Shown here: in pieces, positions 45,489 through 52,974 of the stretch
Numbering within the stretch: position 1 is the first letter of the stretch
How the letters are laid out: each line of letters begins with the position of its first letter
Assembly: GCF_008710155.1 (NCBI RefSeq)
Contig: NZ_VYPZ01000001.1
Coordinates: forward strand, 434,001 to 498,000
Direction: 5' to 3'
DNA length: 64,000 bases
From: Sphingobium limneticum
Lineage (GTDB): Bacteria > Pseudomonadota > Alphaproteobacteria > Sphingomonadales > Sphingomonadaceae
Made by a program: the position numbers and the translations under genes
The notes under the pieces: model-generated
The model's input: the letters and a program-made list of their open reading frames with translations, nothing else
The model's database searches: none
What the model was told of the DNA's origin: nothing

Positions 45489-45503
45489 ATCCATATATCG
45501 GGA
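45489..45503. promoter_or_regulatory. Weak third operator-like site in the divergent pectin promoter
   Basis: ATCCATATATCGGGA agrees with the proposed consensus at about 10 of 15 positions and resembles CCCCATATAGCGGGA at the IclR start (49649-49663). It lies 110 bp upstream of the acetylesterase start. Confidence 0.25.
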
Positions 45504-45550
45504 CATGCCGACGCGTCAATGCCTCCGGTGATGGAACGGCCGATAAAATG

Positions 45551-45565
45551 ATCCACATTGTGAAA
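45551..45565. promoter_or_regulatory. IclR-type operator candidate upstream of the pectin TBDR (distal)
   Basis: ATCCACATTGTGAAA matches TTCCACATAGTGGAA at 12 of 15 positions, about 131-145 bp before the TBDR start. Confidence 0.5.
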
Positions 45566-45627
45566 TGCAAAATCACATGATGATTTTTCTTTCTTTTGTC
45601 CGACCACGGATATAGGATGACACTCGA

Positions 45628-45642
45628 GTTCACATAGTGGAA
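45628..45642. promoter_or_regulatory. IclR-type operator candidate upstream of the pectin TBDR (proximal)
   Basis: GTTCACATAGTGGAA matches the proposed consensus at 13 of 15 positions, with a complete right half, 54-68 bp before the TBDR start codon. Confidence 0.55.
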
Positions 45643-45695
45643 CCATAAGATCGACCTCCGGGGAGGAGGCGGTCAGGACATTGGGGAGGATATTT

Positions 45696-48644
45696 ATGCC
45701 TGTACGTTCCGCGTTCGCTCGTCGCAGCTCGGCCCTCGCGATCGCCTCGACCTTGCTGGTCGCCCTGCCGGCCATGGCCCAGGAGCAGCCTGTTGCCGAT
45801 CAGGCCGCCGATCCGGCAACTGCCGACATCGTCGTCACCGGCTTCCGTGCCTCGCTCAACAGCGCGCTGGGCATGAAGCGCAACGAAGCGGCCGCCGTCG
45901 ATTCGATCGTGGCGGAGGATATCGGCAAATTCCCCGATTCCAACCTGGCCGAGTCCATGCAGCGCGTGCCCGGCATCGCGCTCGCCCGTGGCGATGGTGG
46001 TGAAGGGCGCAACATCTCGGTCCGTGGTCTGGGCGCCGGTTTCACCCGCGTCCGCATCAACGGCATGGAAGGGACGGCGCAGACCGGCTCGTCCGATATC
46101 TATGGTGCAGGCAACAACGGCCGCAGCTTCGACTTCAACGTTTTCCCGACCGAAATCTTCTCTGCCCTGTCGGTGCGCAAAACCACCTCGGCCGATATCG
46201 AGGAAGGCTCGCTGGGCGCCACGGTGGATCTCTCCGCGCCCAAGCCGATGGACCAGAAGGAAGACTTCGTCCTCGCGGCGACTGCGCGCGGCGTTTACAA
46301 TGAACTGTCGAAGAAAGTCGATCCGCGTGCCTCGCTGCTCATTTCCAAGAAGTTCGGCGACAGCGGCTTCGGCATTCTCGGCTCGGTCGCCTATCAGAAA
46401 CGCCATCTTCGCGAAGTCGGCTATTCGGCGGTGGACATCCTGTCGGCCAATGCCAATGGCGGTTTCTGCTCGCCGCTGGGCGCGCCGATCAATACTGCCG
46501 GGCAAAATGCGACACAACTTGCTGCGCGCGGCGTGACTGCGGCAAATTGCAGCACGAACAATCCCCGCACCAGCACCGCCGCCGCCTATCAGGCGATTCA
46601 AGATCTGCGTCGCGACGATTTGCCAGGAACGCCGGGCAGCGGCGCCTTCCTGCCGCGCCTGCCCCGCTATCTGAACAGTCAACAGAATCAGGAACGTATT
46701 GGCGGCTCGTTGACGCTGCAATTCCAGCCGGACGATGCCACCGACATCTCGGTCGATTTCCTCTACTCGCGATTTGAAGTCACCCGTCGCGACAATTACA
46801 TCGCGGCTATCTCGTTCGCCCGCAACGCCTCCAACCTCGGACAGCCGATGACCTCGGTGCGGGACATCGAATTCGACGACAATGGCTCGCTGCTCTATGG
46901 CCTGTTCAACGGCGTAGACGTCCGCTCCGAAGGGCTCGTCGATCATTTCGTCTCGACCTTCAAACAGGCAAACGTCAATTTCAAGCGCCAGTTGAACGAC
47001 AGCCTGGAAGTCAGCGGTATCGTTGGCTTCAACCAGTCCGTCTGGGACGGGAAGAAGCGGCTTCAGACCTTCATGGATGCGATCGACACCAATGGTTTCT
47101 CGATCGACTTCCGCGATGGCGGCAGCACGCCCAAATTGGGCTTCGGCGTGGATGTCAGCAATCCGAACAGCTTCAACTACGCGCCGACTTTGTCGAACGG
47201 CACGGTGCTGGGTGGCTTCAGCTTCCAGGGCAAGCCGTCCAAGAACACCACCGACAACATGACCGCGGAAACCAACCTGAAATGGACGGTCAGCGATGCC
47301 TTCTCCATCCGGGCGGGCGCACAATATCGGCGCAGCAACTTCCTCTCCACCTTCCTGCGTCCCTATAATGCCGACACGGTGGTCCGTGCATTGCCGGCCG
47401 GCACTACGCTGGCGGCCATCACCACCACCATCAACGGCGTCGACAAGCTGTGGGGCAATGGCGCGCCGTCCAGTTGGGCCGCGATTGATCCCGACAAATG
47501 GGCCAGCACCTTCGGTTTCGATGACGTGCGCTATTGCGGCGTGGAATGTGGTGCAGGCCGCAGCCGCGTCGTCGAGGAAGTCTCCAGCGGCTATCTGATG
47601 GCGAACTTCGATCTGGAGGAGGCGTTGGGCTTTTCCATTCGTGGCGACGCGGGTGTCCGCTACGTCAAGACTGACATGGTAGGATCGGGCTATATCAACA
47701 TTGCCAGCGCCTCTTCCCCTACCGGCCTTGCCGGTCAGTATAAGGCGGTCCGCAACAGCTATGACGACTGGTTGCCGTCGGCCAATATCGTGATCGAACC
47801 GATCGATAACCTGTTGGTCCGTTTCTCCGGTGCGAAGGTGTTGTCCCGGCCTGAACTCGGTGTGTTGACGCCCACGGTGACGATCAACCCCACCACCCGC
47901 GTTGGTAGCATCAGCAACCCTCTGCTGAGCCCCATCCGTGCCAATACGTTCGATGCTGCGATCGAATGGTATTTCCGGCCTGGCTCTCTGCTGTCCGCGG
48001 CTTTCTTTTACAAGGATATCAAAAGCTATATCCAGAATGTGAACAGCCAGATCAACTTCAACGAACTGGGTCTGCCAGATGCGCTCCTGATCGGCGGCAC
48101 AGCGGTTGCCACCGATCCGTTCACCATTTCGCAGCCGTTCAACACGCCGGGCGGTAAGCTCAAGGGCATCGAAATCAATGCCCAGATTCCCTTCACCTTC
48201 TTCGATGGCTTCTTGAGCAATTTCGGCCTGCTGGCGAACTACACCCATGTTACCTCGAAGATTAACTACATCCTCGCCAGCGCAGGTGGCGTACCCACCG
48301 TGACCACCACGGCGGACCTCGTCGGCCTGTCGCCCAACACCGCGTCGGCCACGCTCTATTATGAGGATGACAAGTTCAGCATCCGGACGACCGGCAATTT
48401 CCGCGATCAGTTCATCCGCGGCATTCCGGCTTCACCCGGCAGCGATCTCCAGGGCAATGCCAAGACCTTCTACATGGACGCGTCGGCCAGCTATAATGTG
48501 ACCGATCGCCTCAAGGTCATTCTGGAAGCGACCAACCTGACCGACGAGCAGAACCGTCTCTATATCGACAGCACGCGTCAGGACACTTTGTTCGAAACAC
48601 GGATCGGCCGGACTTTCACCTTCGGCGTCACCTACCGGATGTGA
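45696..48644 (+). CDS. TonB-dependent receptor, pectic oligosaccharide type
   Basis: About 982 residues. Signal peptide ends near ALPAMAQ, the TonB-box-like segment is DIVVTGFRASL, and the plug has SIVAEDIGKFPDSNLAESMQRVPGIAL and NISVRGLGAGFTRVRINGMEGT. The barrel ends in FTFGVTYRM, with a terminal Met instead of the usual aromatic residue but an aromatic two positions before. It belongs to the large carbohydrate receptor type found in Caulobacter/Xanthomonas. The ATG at 45696 has GGGGAGGA 5 bp upstream. It is divergent from the acetylesterase-GH28 operon, hence pectic oligomers (rhamnogalacturonan-I) are the likely cargo. Confidence 0.92.
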   Translation: MPVRSAFARRSSALAIASTLLVALPAMAQEQPVADQAADPATADIVVTGFRASLNSALGMKRNEAAAVDSIVAEDIGKFPDSNLAESMQRVPGIALARGDGGEGRNISVRGLGAGFTRVRINGMEGTAQTGSSDIYGAGNNGRSFDFNVFPTEIFSALSVRKTTSADIEEGSLGATVDLSAPKPMDQKEDFVLAATARGVYNELSKKVDPRASLLISKKFGDSGFGILGSVAYQKRHLREVGYSAVDILSANANGGFCSPLGAPINTAGQNATQLAARGVTAANCSTNNPRTSTAAAYQAIQDLRRDDLPGTPGSGAFLPRLPRYLNSQQNQERIGGSLTLQFQPDDATDISVDFLYSRFEVTRRDNYIAAISFARNASNLGQPMTSVRDIEFDDNGSLLYGLFNGVDVRSEGLVDHFVSTFKQANVNFKRQLNDSLEVSGIVGFNQSVWDGKKRLQTFMDAIDTNGFSIDFRDGGSTPKLGFGVDVSNPNSFNYAPTLSNGTVLGGFSFQGKPSKNTTDNMTAETNLKWTVSDAFSIRAGAQYRRSNFLSTFLRPYNADTVVRALPAGTTLAAITTTINGVDKLWGNGAPSSWAAIDPDKWASTFGFDDVRYCGVECGAGRSRVVEEVSSGYLMANFDLEEALGFSIRGDAGVRYVKTDMVGSGYINIASASSPTGLAGQYKAVRNSYDDWLPSANIVIEPIDNLLVRFSGAKVLSRPELGVLTPTVTINPTTRVGSISNPLLSPIRANTFDAAIEWYFRPGSLLSAAFFYKDIKSYIQNVNSQINFNELGLPDALLIGGTAVATDPFTISQPFNTPGGKLKGIEINAQIPFTFFDGFLSNFGLLANYTHVTSKINYILASAGGVPTVTTTADLVGLSPNTASATLYYEDDKFSIRTTGNFRDQFIRGIPASPGSDLQGNAKTFYMDASASYNVTDRLKVILEATNLTDEQNRLYIDSTRQDTLFETRIGRTFTFGVTYRM

Positions 48645-48672
48645 TCTGAATTCACCTTTCTCCCCCAAACTC

Positions 48673-48712
48673 AAGGGCGCGGCCACCATGGTAGCCGCGC
48701 CCTTATTGTGTC
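48673..48712 (+). terminator. Intrinsic terminator after the pectin TBDR gene
   Basis: A perfect 11-bp stem, AAGGGCGCGGC (48673-48683) with GCCGCGCCCTT (48694-48704), is followed by ATTGTGTCT. It lies 29 bp after the stop codon. Confidence 0.7.
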
Positions 48713-48807
48713 TGCCTGTCCTATCGGACGGGTTCCTGATAGAATGGCGTCATACCGCATCTGCTCGCACTATAATTTCCCACTGGCGTTCGAAAATGTC
48801 CGAATTG

Positions 48808-48830
48808 GCGGGAAATGTGCGAAGTTAAGC
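48808..48830 (+). repeat. Left copy of a 23-bp perfect inverted repeat bracketing IclR and MFS genes
   Basis: The 23 bp beginning GCGGGAAATGTGCG are found reverse-complemented and identical at 51337-51359. Weaker similarity (about 14 of 22 positions) continues outward in both copies. It lies 14 bp beyond the IclR stop. This could be the inner end of a degenerate insertion sequence, perhaps IS21-like with repeated ACATTT motifs, or a duplicated 3'-UTR element. Confidence 0.85.
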
Positions 48831-48844
48831 GCCGGACTTCCTAT

Positions 48845-49654
48845 TCAACGCGGCCCACTATAGCCCACGGCGCCGCTGATCAGCTCGGCCGATCGCATTA
48901 CCTGCTCCGCCAGGCCGGGGCGCAAGTCGTCGGTCAGATAATGGGCCGCGCTGGCGATCGAGATGGCGATGCAGATCTGCCCCTTGGCATCGCGGATCGG
49001 CACGGCGATCGACCGCACCCCATCGCCCAGTTCGCTGTCATGCAGCACTTCGCCCCGCGCCTTGTGCCCCCGCATTTCCGCGACATAGGCCTGGATTTGC
49101 GCCGGCGTCACCTTGCCGTCCTTCGCCTCGACATAGAGGCGCTCCCACGTCGCCTCCACCTCATCCAGCAGCAGCGCCTTGCCCAGGCCCGTTTCGGCGA
49201 CTGGCCTGCGATCGCCCGGCGCGGTGGCGACACGCAAGCGTTGCGTCCCCGTCACCCGCTCCAAATGGCGGGACCAGTCGCCTTCACGCTTGCCCACGAA
49301 CACACAGAAGCCGGTGCGTTCCGACAGCAACTCCATGAAAGGGCGGGCGACCCGCACATAGTCGATCTGCTCGGTCGCCAGCACGCCCAGCTGCAATAAT
49401 TTGGGGCCAAGCGCAAAGCCGTCGCGCGTCACCGACAGATAGTTTCGCGACTTCAACGCCTGCACCAGCCGGTGCGCGGTGGTCTTGCTCATGCCCAGCT
49501 TGCGAGCGAGGTCGGCCGCACGGATCGGCCCGTCGATCACCTCGTCCATGATGTCGAGCGCGCGCATCAATGTCTGCGTACCCTTGACCGTTTCGGCCCC
49601 GTCCTTCTTGTCGTCGCCGTCCTGCATGATCTTCTGCCTATTCTGCCGCCCCAT
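48845..49654 (-). CDS. IclR-family transcriptional regulator (KdgR-like role)
   Basis: 269 residues. The N-terminal winged helix is near residues 25-85 (ALDIMDEVIDGPIRAADLARKLGMSKTTAHRLVQAL) and the IclR effector domain follows, with GLGKALLLDEVE and IAVPIRDAKGQICIAISI. It sits at the edge of the pectin locus, divergent from a sugar MFS gene. In enterobacteria the IclR-family member KdgR represses pectin genes in response to 2-keto-3-deoxygluconate; an analogous role is proposed here. A palindrome 12-26 bp before its start suggests autorepression. The ribosome site is weak; ATG 49627 is a possible alternative start. Confidence 0.9.
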   Translation of the reverse strand: MGRQNRQKIMQDGDDKKDGAETVKGTQTLMRALDIMDEVIDGPIRAADLARKLGMSKTTAHRLVQALKSRNYLSVTRDGFALGPKLLQLGVLATEQIDYVRVARPFMELLSERTGFCVFVGKREGDWSRHLERVTGTQRLRVATAPGDRRPVAETGLGKALLLDEVEATWERLYVEAKDGKVTPAQIQAYVAEMRGHKARGEVLHDSELGDGVRSIAVPIRDAKGQICIAISIASAAHYLTDDLRPGLAEQVMRSAELISGAVGYSGPR

Positions 49655-49665
49655 ATAGCGGGACG

Positions 49666-49680
49666 TTCCATATAGAGGAA
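49666..49680. promoter_or_regulatory. IclR-type operator candidate at the IclR gene itself
   Basis: TTCCATATAGAGGAA is a near-perfect dyad matching TTCCACATAGTGGAA at 13 of 15 positions, immediately upstream of the IclR start. A weaker second site, CCCCATATAGCGGGA, overlaps the start codon (49649-49663). Confidence 0.55.
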
Positions 49681-49839
49681 AGCATATCAGTTAAATTGGA
49701 CCTTTTGTCAGCTTCTTTGTTGCAGAGACGATGCTGGCGTATTCGTATGCGCACTTGTCCGGCGGGGCGGGTCATGGCAGCGATGCGGGTTCGATGTATC
49801 TGACGGAACGCCCGTTCGGTGCGCGGCAGGAGGGGACGG

Positions 49840-51321
49840 ATGGGCATGGACAAGCCGAAACAAGGCTTTGCCGGATTGTGGAATATCAGTTTCGGCTTTT
49901 TCGGCATCCAGATCGGCTTTGCGCTGCAAAATGCCAATATGAGCCGCGTTTTCCAGTCGCTCGGCTCCAGCATCGACAATCTGTCGGTCCTGTGGATCGC
50001 GGCGCCGCTGACCGGCCTGCTGGTGCAGCCGATCATCGGCCATCTGTCCGATCGTACCTGGCTCGGCCGTCTCGGCCGCCGGCGTCCCTATTTTCTGCTG
50101 GGCGCCATCCTTTCAGCGCTGGCGTTGCTGGGCATGCCGCAGAGCGACGGGCTACTGATGGCGGCGCTGCTGCTCTGGCTGCTGGACGCCAGCCTCAATA
50201 TCTCGATGGAGCCGTTCCGCGCCTTTGTCGGCGACATGCTGCGCAAGGACCAGCATACGTTAGGCTACGCCGTGCAGACCGCTTTCATCGGAGCCGGCGC
50301 GGTCGTGGGATCGCTTTTCCCCTGGCTGCTCGACCATCTGGGCGTCGCCAATGTCGCGCCAGCGGGGCAGGTGCCGGACACGGTGCGCTTCAGCTTTTGG
50401 GCGGGCGGCGCGGCGTTGTTCGCGGCGGTGCTGTGGACGGTGGTTACGACGCGGGAATATTCACCGGACGACATGCGCGCCTTTGCCGATGCGGAAGAAG
50501 CGCACCCGGCAGCGCCCGATCTGTCGAGACGAGCCATCGCCCCGTGCTTCGTCTGGATCGGTGCGGGCCTGATCGTCGCGCTGCTGGTCGATTTGGCGGG
50601 CATGGAAAAAGAGGTCTATCTGCTGGGCGCCTTGCTCGCGGGCTATGGCCTGGCCAGCCTGACCGCGATCCTGCTGGCGCGAGCCGGGCGGGGTGGCAAT
50701 ATGCTGGCCCATATCGTCGGCGACATCGGCGGGATGCCGCCGATCATGCGCCGGCTGGCCCTGATCCAGTTCTTCAGCTGGTCGGCGCTATTCATCATGT
50801 GGATTCACACCACCCCGGTGGTCGCCCAATATATGTTCGGATCGGCCGACCCCGCCAGCGCCGCCTATCAGGCCGGCGGCAATTGGGTGGGGGTGTTGTT
50901 TTCCGTCTATAATGGCGTTGCCGCCGTCGCGGCCCTCACGCTGCTGCCCTGGATTGCGGCGCGGATCGGCAAGGCGCGGACCCATGCGCTGTGCCTGGTC
51001 GCGGGCGCGGCTGGATTTGGCAGTTTCCTTGTCCTGCGCGATCCCGACCTGCTGCTCCTGAGCGAAATAGGGATCGGCATCGCCTGGGCGTCTATCCTCG
51101 CCATGCCCTATGCGATGCTGGCCTCCAGCCTGCCGCAGGCGAAGCTGGGCGTCTATATGGGCGTATTCAACATCTTCGTCGTGGTGCCGCAGCTGCTGGT
51201 CGCCACCGCCATGGGGTCGATCATGAAGGCGTTCTTCCCCGGCGATCCGATCTGGACCATGGCCTTTGCTGCGGTAACGCTGTTGCTGGCCGCATTGGCG
51301 ACCCTGCGGATCAAGGCATGA
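49840..51321 (+). CDS. MFS/GPH sugar transporter (SLC45-like)
   Basis: 493-residue inner-membrane permease with about 12 membrane helices. Landmarks are GFFGIQIGFALQNANMSRVFQSLG, then APLTGLLVQPIIGHLSDRTWLGRLGRRRPYFLLGA, then DASLNISMEPFRAFVGDML, the pattern of sucrose/maltose-type SLC45-like GPH carriers. AGGAGGGG lies 4 bp before the chosen ATG. It is divergent from the IclR gene in a 185-bp region. It probably imports an oligosaccharide made by the pectin locus; substrate is unknown. Confidence 0.88.
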   Translation: MGMDKPKQGFAGLWNISFGFFGIQIGFALQNANMSRVFQSLGSSIDNLSVLWIAAPLTGLLVQPIIGHLSDRTWLGRLGRRRPYFLLGAILSALALLGMPQSDGLLMAALLLWLLDASLNISMEPFRAFVGDMLRKDQHTLGYAVQTAFIGAGAVVGSLFPWLLDHLGVANVAPAGQVPDTVRFSFWAGGAALFAAVLWTVVTTREYSPDDMRAFADAEEAHPAAPDLSRRAIAPCFVWIGAGLIVALLVDLAGMEKEVYLLGALLAGYGLASLTAILLARAGRGGNMLAHIVGDIGGMPPIMRRLALIQFFSWSALFIMWIHTTPVVAQYMFGSADPASAAYQAGGNWVGVLFSVYNGVAAVAALTLLPWIAARIGKARTHALCLVAGAAGFGSFLVLRDPDLLLLSEIGIGIAWASILAMPYAMLASSLPQAKLGVYMGVFNIFVVVPQLLVATAMGSIMKAFFPGDPIWTMAFAAVTLLLAALATLRIKA

Positions 51322-51336
51322 GATCGGATGAGGTCC

Positions 51337-51359
51337 GCTTAACTTCGCACATTTCCCGC
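51337..51359 (-). repeat. Right copy of the 23-bp perfect inverted repeat
   Basis: Identical in reverse complement to 48808-48830 and placed 15 bp after the MFS stop codon, mirroring the 14-bp distance of the left copy from the IclR stop. As a result both divergent mRNAs would carry the same 23-base 3' segment. Confidence 0.85.
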
Positions 51360-51621
51360 TTATCCTGATATTTCCGATCCCAAATAGGACATCATGTTGC
51401 GTGAGGCGTTCCGGCCTCACGCCCGTCCTTATAGCGAGCGGGGGCGGTGTAGGACAGGCCGAGTCGCAGAGCGCAACCCGCTTCCAAACCCAGCCGAAGC
51501 GTCGCGCGCCACCATGGCTTCCGTTACGGAAAGCGTTGCATCGCGCTACGCATGCAATTTTTGCAACCGCGAGCATATCGTTCGCACTTGCGGAAAAATG
51601 ACAGGTCGGTCACAAGAAATG

Positions 51622-51683
51622 TGCCTTTCAGGCATCCTCTCCTAAAAACTTTCAGGGCTGGTCTTCGGATCGGCCCTTTTTTT
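51622..51683 (+). ncRNA. Candidate small RNA with anti-Shine-Dalgarno loop and terminator
   Basis: The 320-bp gap 51322-51641 has no convincing plus-strand gene. At its end a small stem-loop TGCCTTTCAGGCA (51622-51634) is followed by the unpaired stretch TCCTCTCC (51635-51642), then an imperfect GGGC...GCCC stem (51655-51676) and a run of seven T (51677-51683). That is a plausible sRNA 3' end. A weaker terminator-like stem TTGCAT/ATGCAA followed by T5 lies at 51536-51562. The transcript could instead be the 3' end of the MFS mRNA; no promoter was identified. Confidence 0.3.
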
Positions 51684-51908
51684 GTCCGCTTCTGCTGGGC
51701 TGTCATCCAGCCCCTGGGGCATGCGCCATGTGACGCCTTCGTCCAGATAAGCCTCCAGTTCGCGCCAATGCCGGTCCCAGCCTGGACCGCGCCGGGCAGG
51801 CGGCACTTCCTGTTCGACCATCAGCCGCGCGCGCCGCACCGGGTTGGACGGTCGCTGCTCCATGCGCTCTACTATATCGCGCAGATCCTGGGGCCTGTCC
51901 TTGCTCAT
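51642..51908 (-). CDS. Small charged hypothetical protein
   Basis: 88 residues rich in Arg, Glu and Asp, with no signal or membrane segment: MSKDRPQDLRDIVERMEQ at the start and WDRHWRELEAYLDEGVTWRM in the middle. The ATG at 51908 has a perfect GGAGG box 5 bp upstream (the ATG at 51911 is too close), which with high-GC codon use argues for a real gene. It is divergent from the CDP-alcohol phosphatidyltransferase gene. Function unknown; its last 14 codons overlap a terminator of the opposite strand. Confidence 0.6.
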   Translation of the reverse strand: MSKDRPQDLRDIVERMEQRPSNPVRRARLMVEQEVPPARRGPGWDRHWRELEAYLDEGVTWRMPQGLDDSPAEADKKRADPKTSPESF

Positions 51909-52037
51909 CATATCCTCCGCGAGACGTCCCGTCCCGTACGCCGCCTTTGCCCGCGAAGCAAAGTGGGAGGCAATGGCCTATCCGTGGTGCGGTGCAACGA
52001 ATATTGTGTTAATGTCATGCTTCCGTCATAAAGCCCC

Positions 52038-52718
52038 ATGTCATTGCCATCCGGCCCAACGGCCCCGCCCATCGCCCGTATCCAGCAAAATGTGCTGGCC
52101 GTAGGGGAACGTCACCTGCTTAACTGGCTGTGCGCCCGCATGCCACGCTGGGTCACGCCCGATCTGCTGACCGGGTTCGGCATGGTCGGCGCCTTCGCCA
52201 TCTTCGCCGGCTATGCCGCCAGCAACTGGGGTGTCGACTGGCTGTGGCTGGCCATTGCCGGCTATGCAATCCAGTGGTTCGGCGATTCCATGGACGGCAG
52301 CCTGGCGCGTCATCGCAAGATCGAGCGTCCGTCCTACGGCTATTTCATCGACCATAGCTGCGATGGCCTTGCGACCTTGCTGATCCTCGCTGGCATGGGC
52401 GCCAGCCCCTATATTCGCATGGACGTCGCGCTGGTGGCGCTGGCCGGCTATCTCTTGCTGTCCATTCACGCCTATCTGTCGGCGCGCGTATTGGGCGAGT
52501 TCAAACTATCCTATCTGGCCGCCGGGCCCACCGAATTACGGCTGCTGCTGATCGGATTGACCATCGCGATGATGATGCTGGGCTATGCACCGGGCCTGTT
52601 TGGTGCCGTGTCGGGTTTCGATCTGTTCGTGGGTATCGTCGGCGCGATCTTGGTATTGCTGTTCATCAAGCAGACGCTGACCACGGCCAAGCGTCTGGCA
52701 TTGACCGAACGCCGCTGA
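52038..52718 (+). CDS. CDP-alcohol phosphatidyltransferase family membrane protein
   Basis: 226 residues, about six membrane helices. The catalytic CDP-alcohol signature reads DSMDGSLARHRKIERPSYGYFIDHSCD near residues 83-109, with the essential Asp residues present and the usual Gly before the last pair. Such enzymes transfer a phosphate-linked head group from a CDP-activated alcohol in phospholipid synthesis. The acceptor is not evident; it is shorter and more divergent than PgsA or PssA. No ribosome site is obvious. Confidence 0.85.
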   Translation: MSLPSGPTAPPIARIQQNVLAVGERHLLNWLCARMPRWVTPDLLTGFGMVGAFAIFAGYAASNWGVDWLWLAIAGYAIQWFGDSMDGSLARHRKIERPSYGYFIDHSCDGLATLLILAGMGASPYIRMDVALVALAGYLLLSIHAYLSARVLGEFKLSYLAAGPTELRLLLIGLTIAMMMLGYAPGLFGAVSGFDLFVGIVGAILVLLFIKQTLTTAKRLALTERR

Positions 52719-52742
52719 TCAAAGCCGTTCTGGCCGGAGTCG

Positions 52743-52765
52743 GGCCGATCCGTGCGGGATCGGCC
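52743..52765. terminator. Hairpin between convergent genes
   Basis: A perfect 9-bp stem, GGCCGATCC (52743-52751) with GGATCGGCC (52757-52765), and 5-base loop lies between the phosphatidyltransferase stop and the end of the opposite small ORF. Neither side has a clear T-run. Confidence 0.45.
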
Positions 52766-52774
52766 GGCCTGCCG

Positions 52775-52897
52775 TCAGCGATGCCGATGCTCTCGCGCGC
52801 CGCAGCGTGAGATCAACTGGTTAAGGCGCACTTCGTCCTGCGCGCCCGACGCAAATAATTGGCAAAACCAATCCAGACACCGTGCCAGTAGCAGCAT
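52775..52897 (-). CDS. Candidate 40-residue small protein
   Basis: The reading frame encodes MLLLARCLDWFCQLFASG... ending ...AREHRHR. It is preceded by a near-ideal ribosome site, GGGAGAGGA, 3-4 bp before the ATG, the best argument that it is translated. The N-terminal half is hydrophobic with two Cys residues, the C-terminal tail is basic. It sits in a 256-bp gap that otherwise has only the hairpin above. No family is recognised. Confidence 0.4.
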   Translation of the reverse strand: MLLLARCLDWFCQLFASGAQDEVRLNQLISRCGAREHRHR

Positions 52898-52974
52898 GGT
52901 TCCTCTCCCTTATTATCAGCGCAGCATAACAGATTCGCAGCGCCGGAAAAGAGGGAGAGAGACGCGATCGACGC

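Noticed and set aside
45575..45646. Leader peptide on the minus strand in the divergent pectin promoter
   Set aside because: The frame overlaps the operator candidates, has no ribosome site and no sequence features.
45630..48248. An 872-codon open frame antisense to the pectin TBDR gene
   Set aside because: It is the shadow of a high-GC gene: the sense frame has signal peptide, TonB box, plug and barrel, while the antisense translation is low-complexity and matches no fold.
48808..51359. Complete transposon carrying IclR and MFS
   Set aside because: No transposase or clear target-site duplication is visible, so only the inverted repeat itself is claimed.
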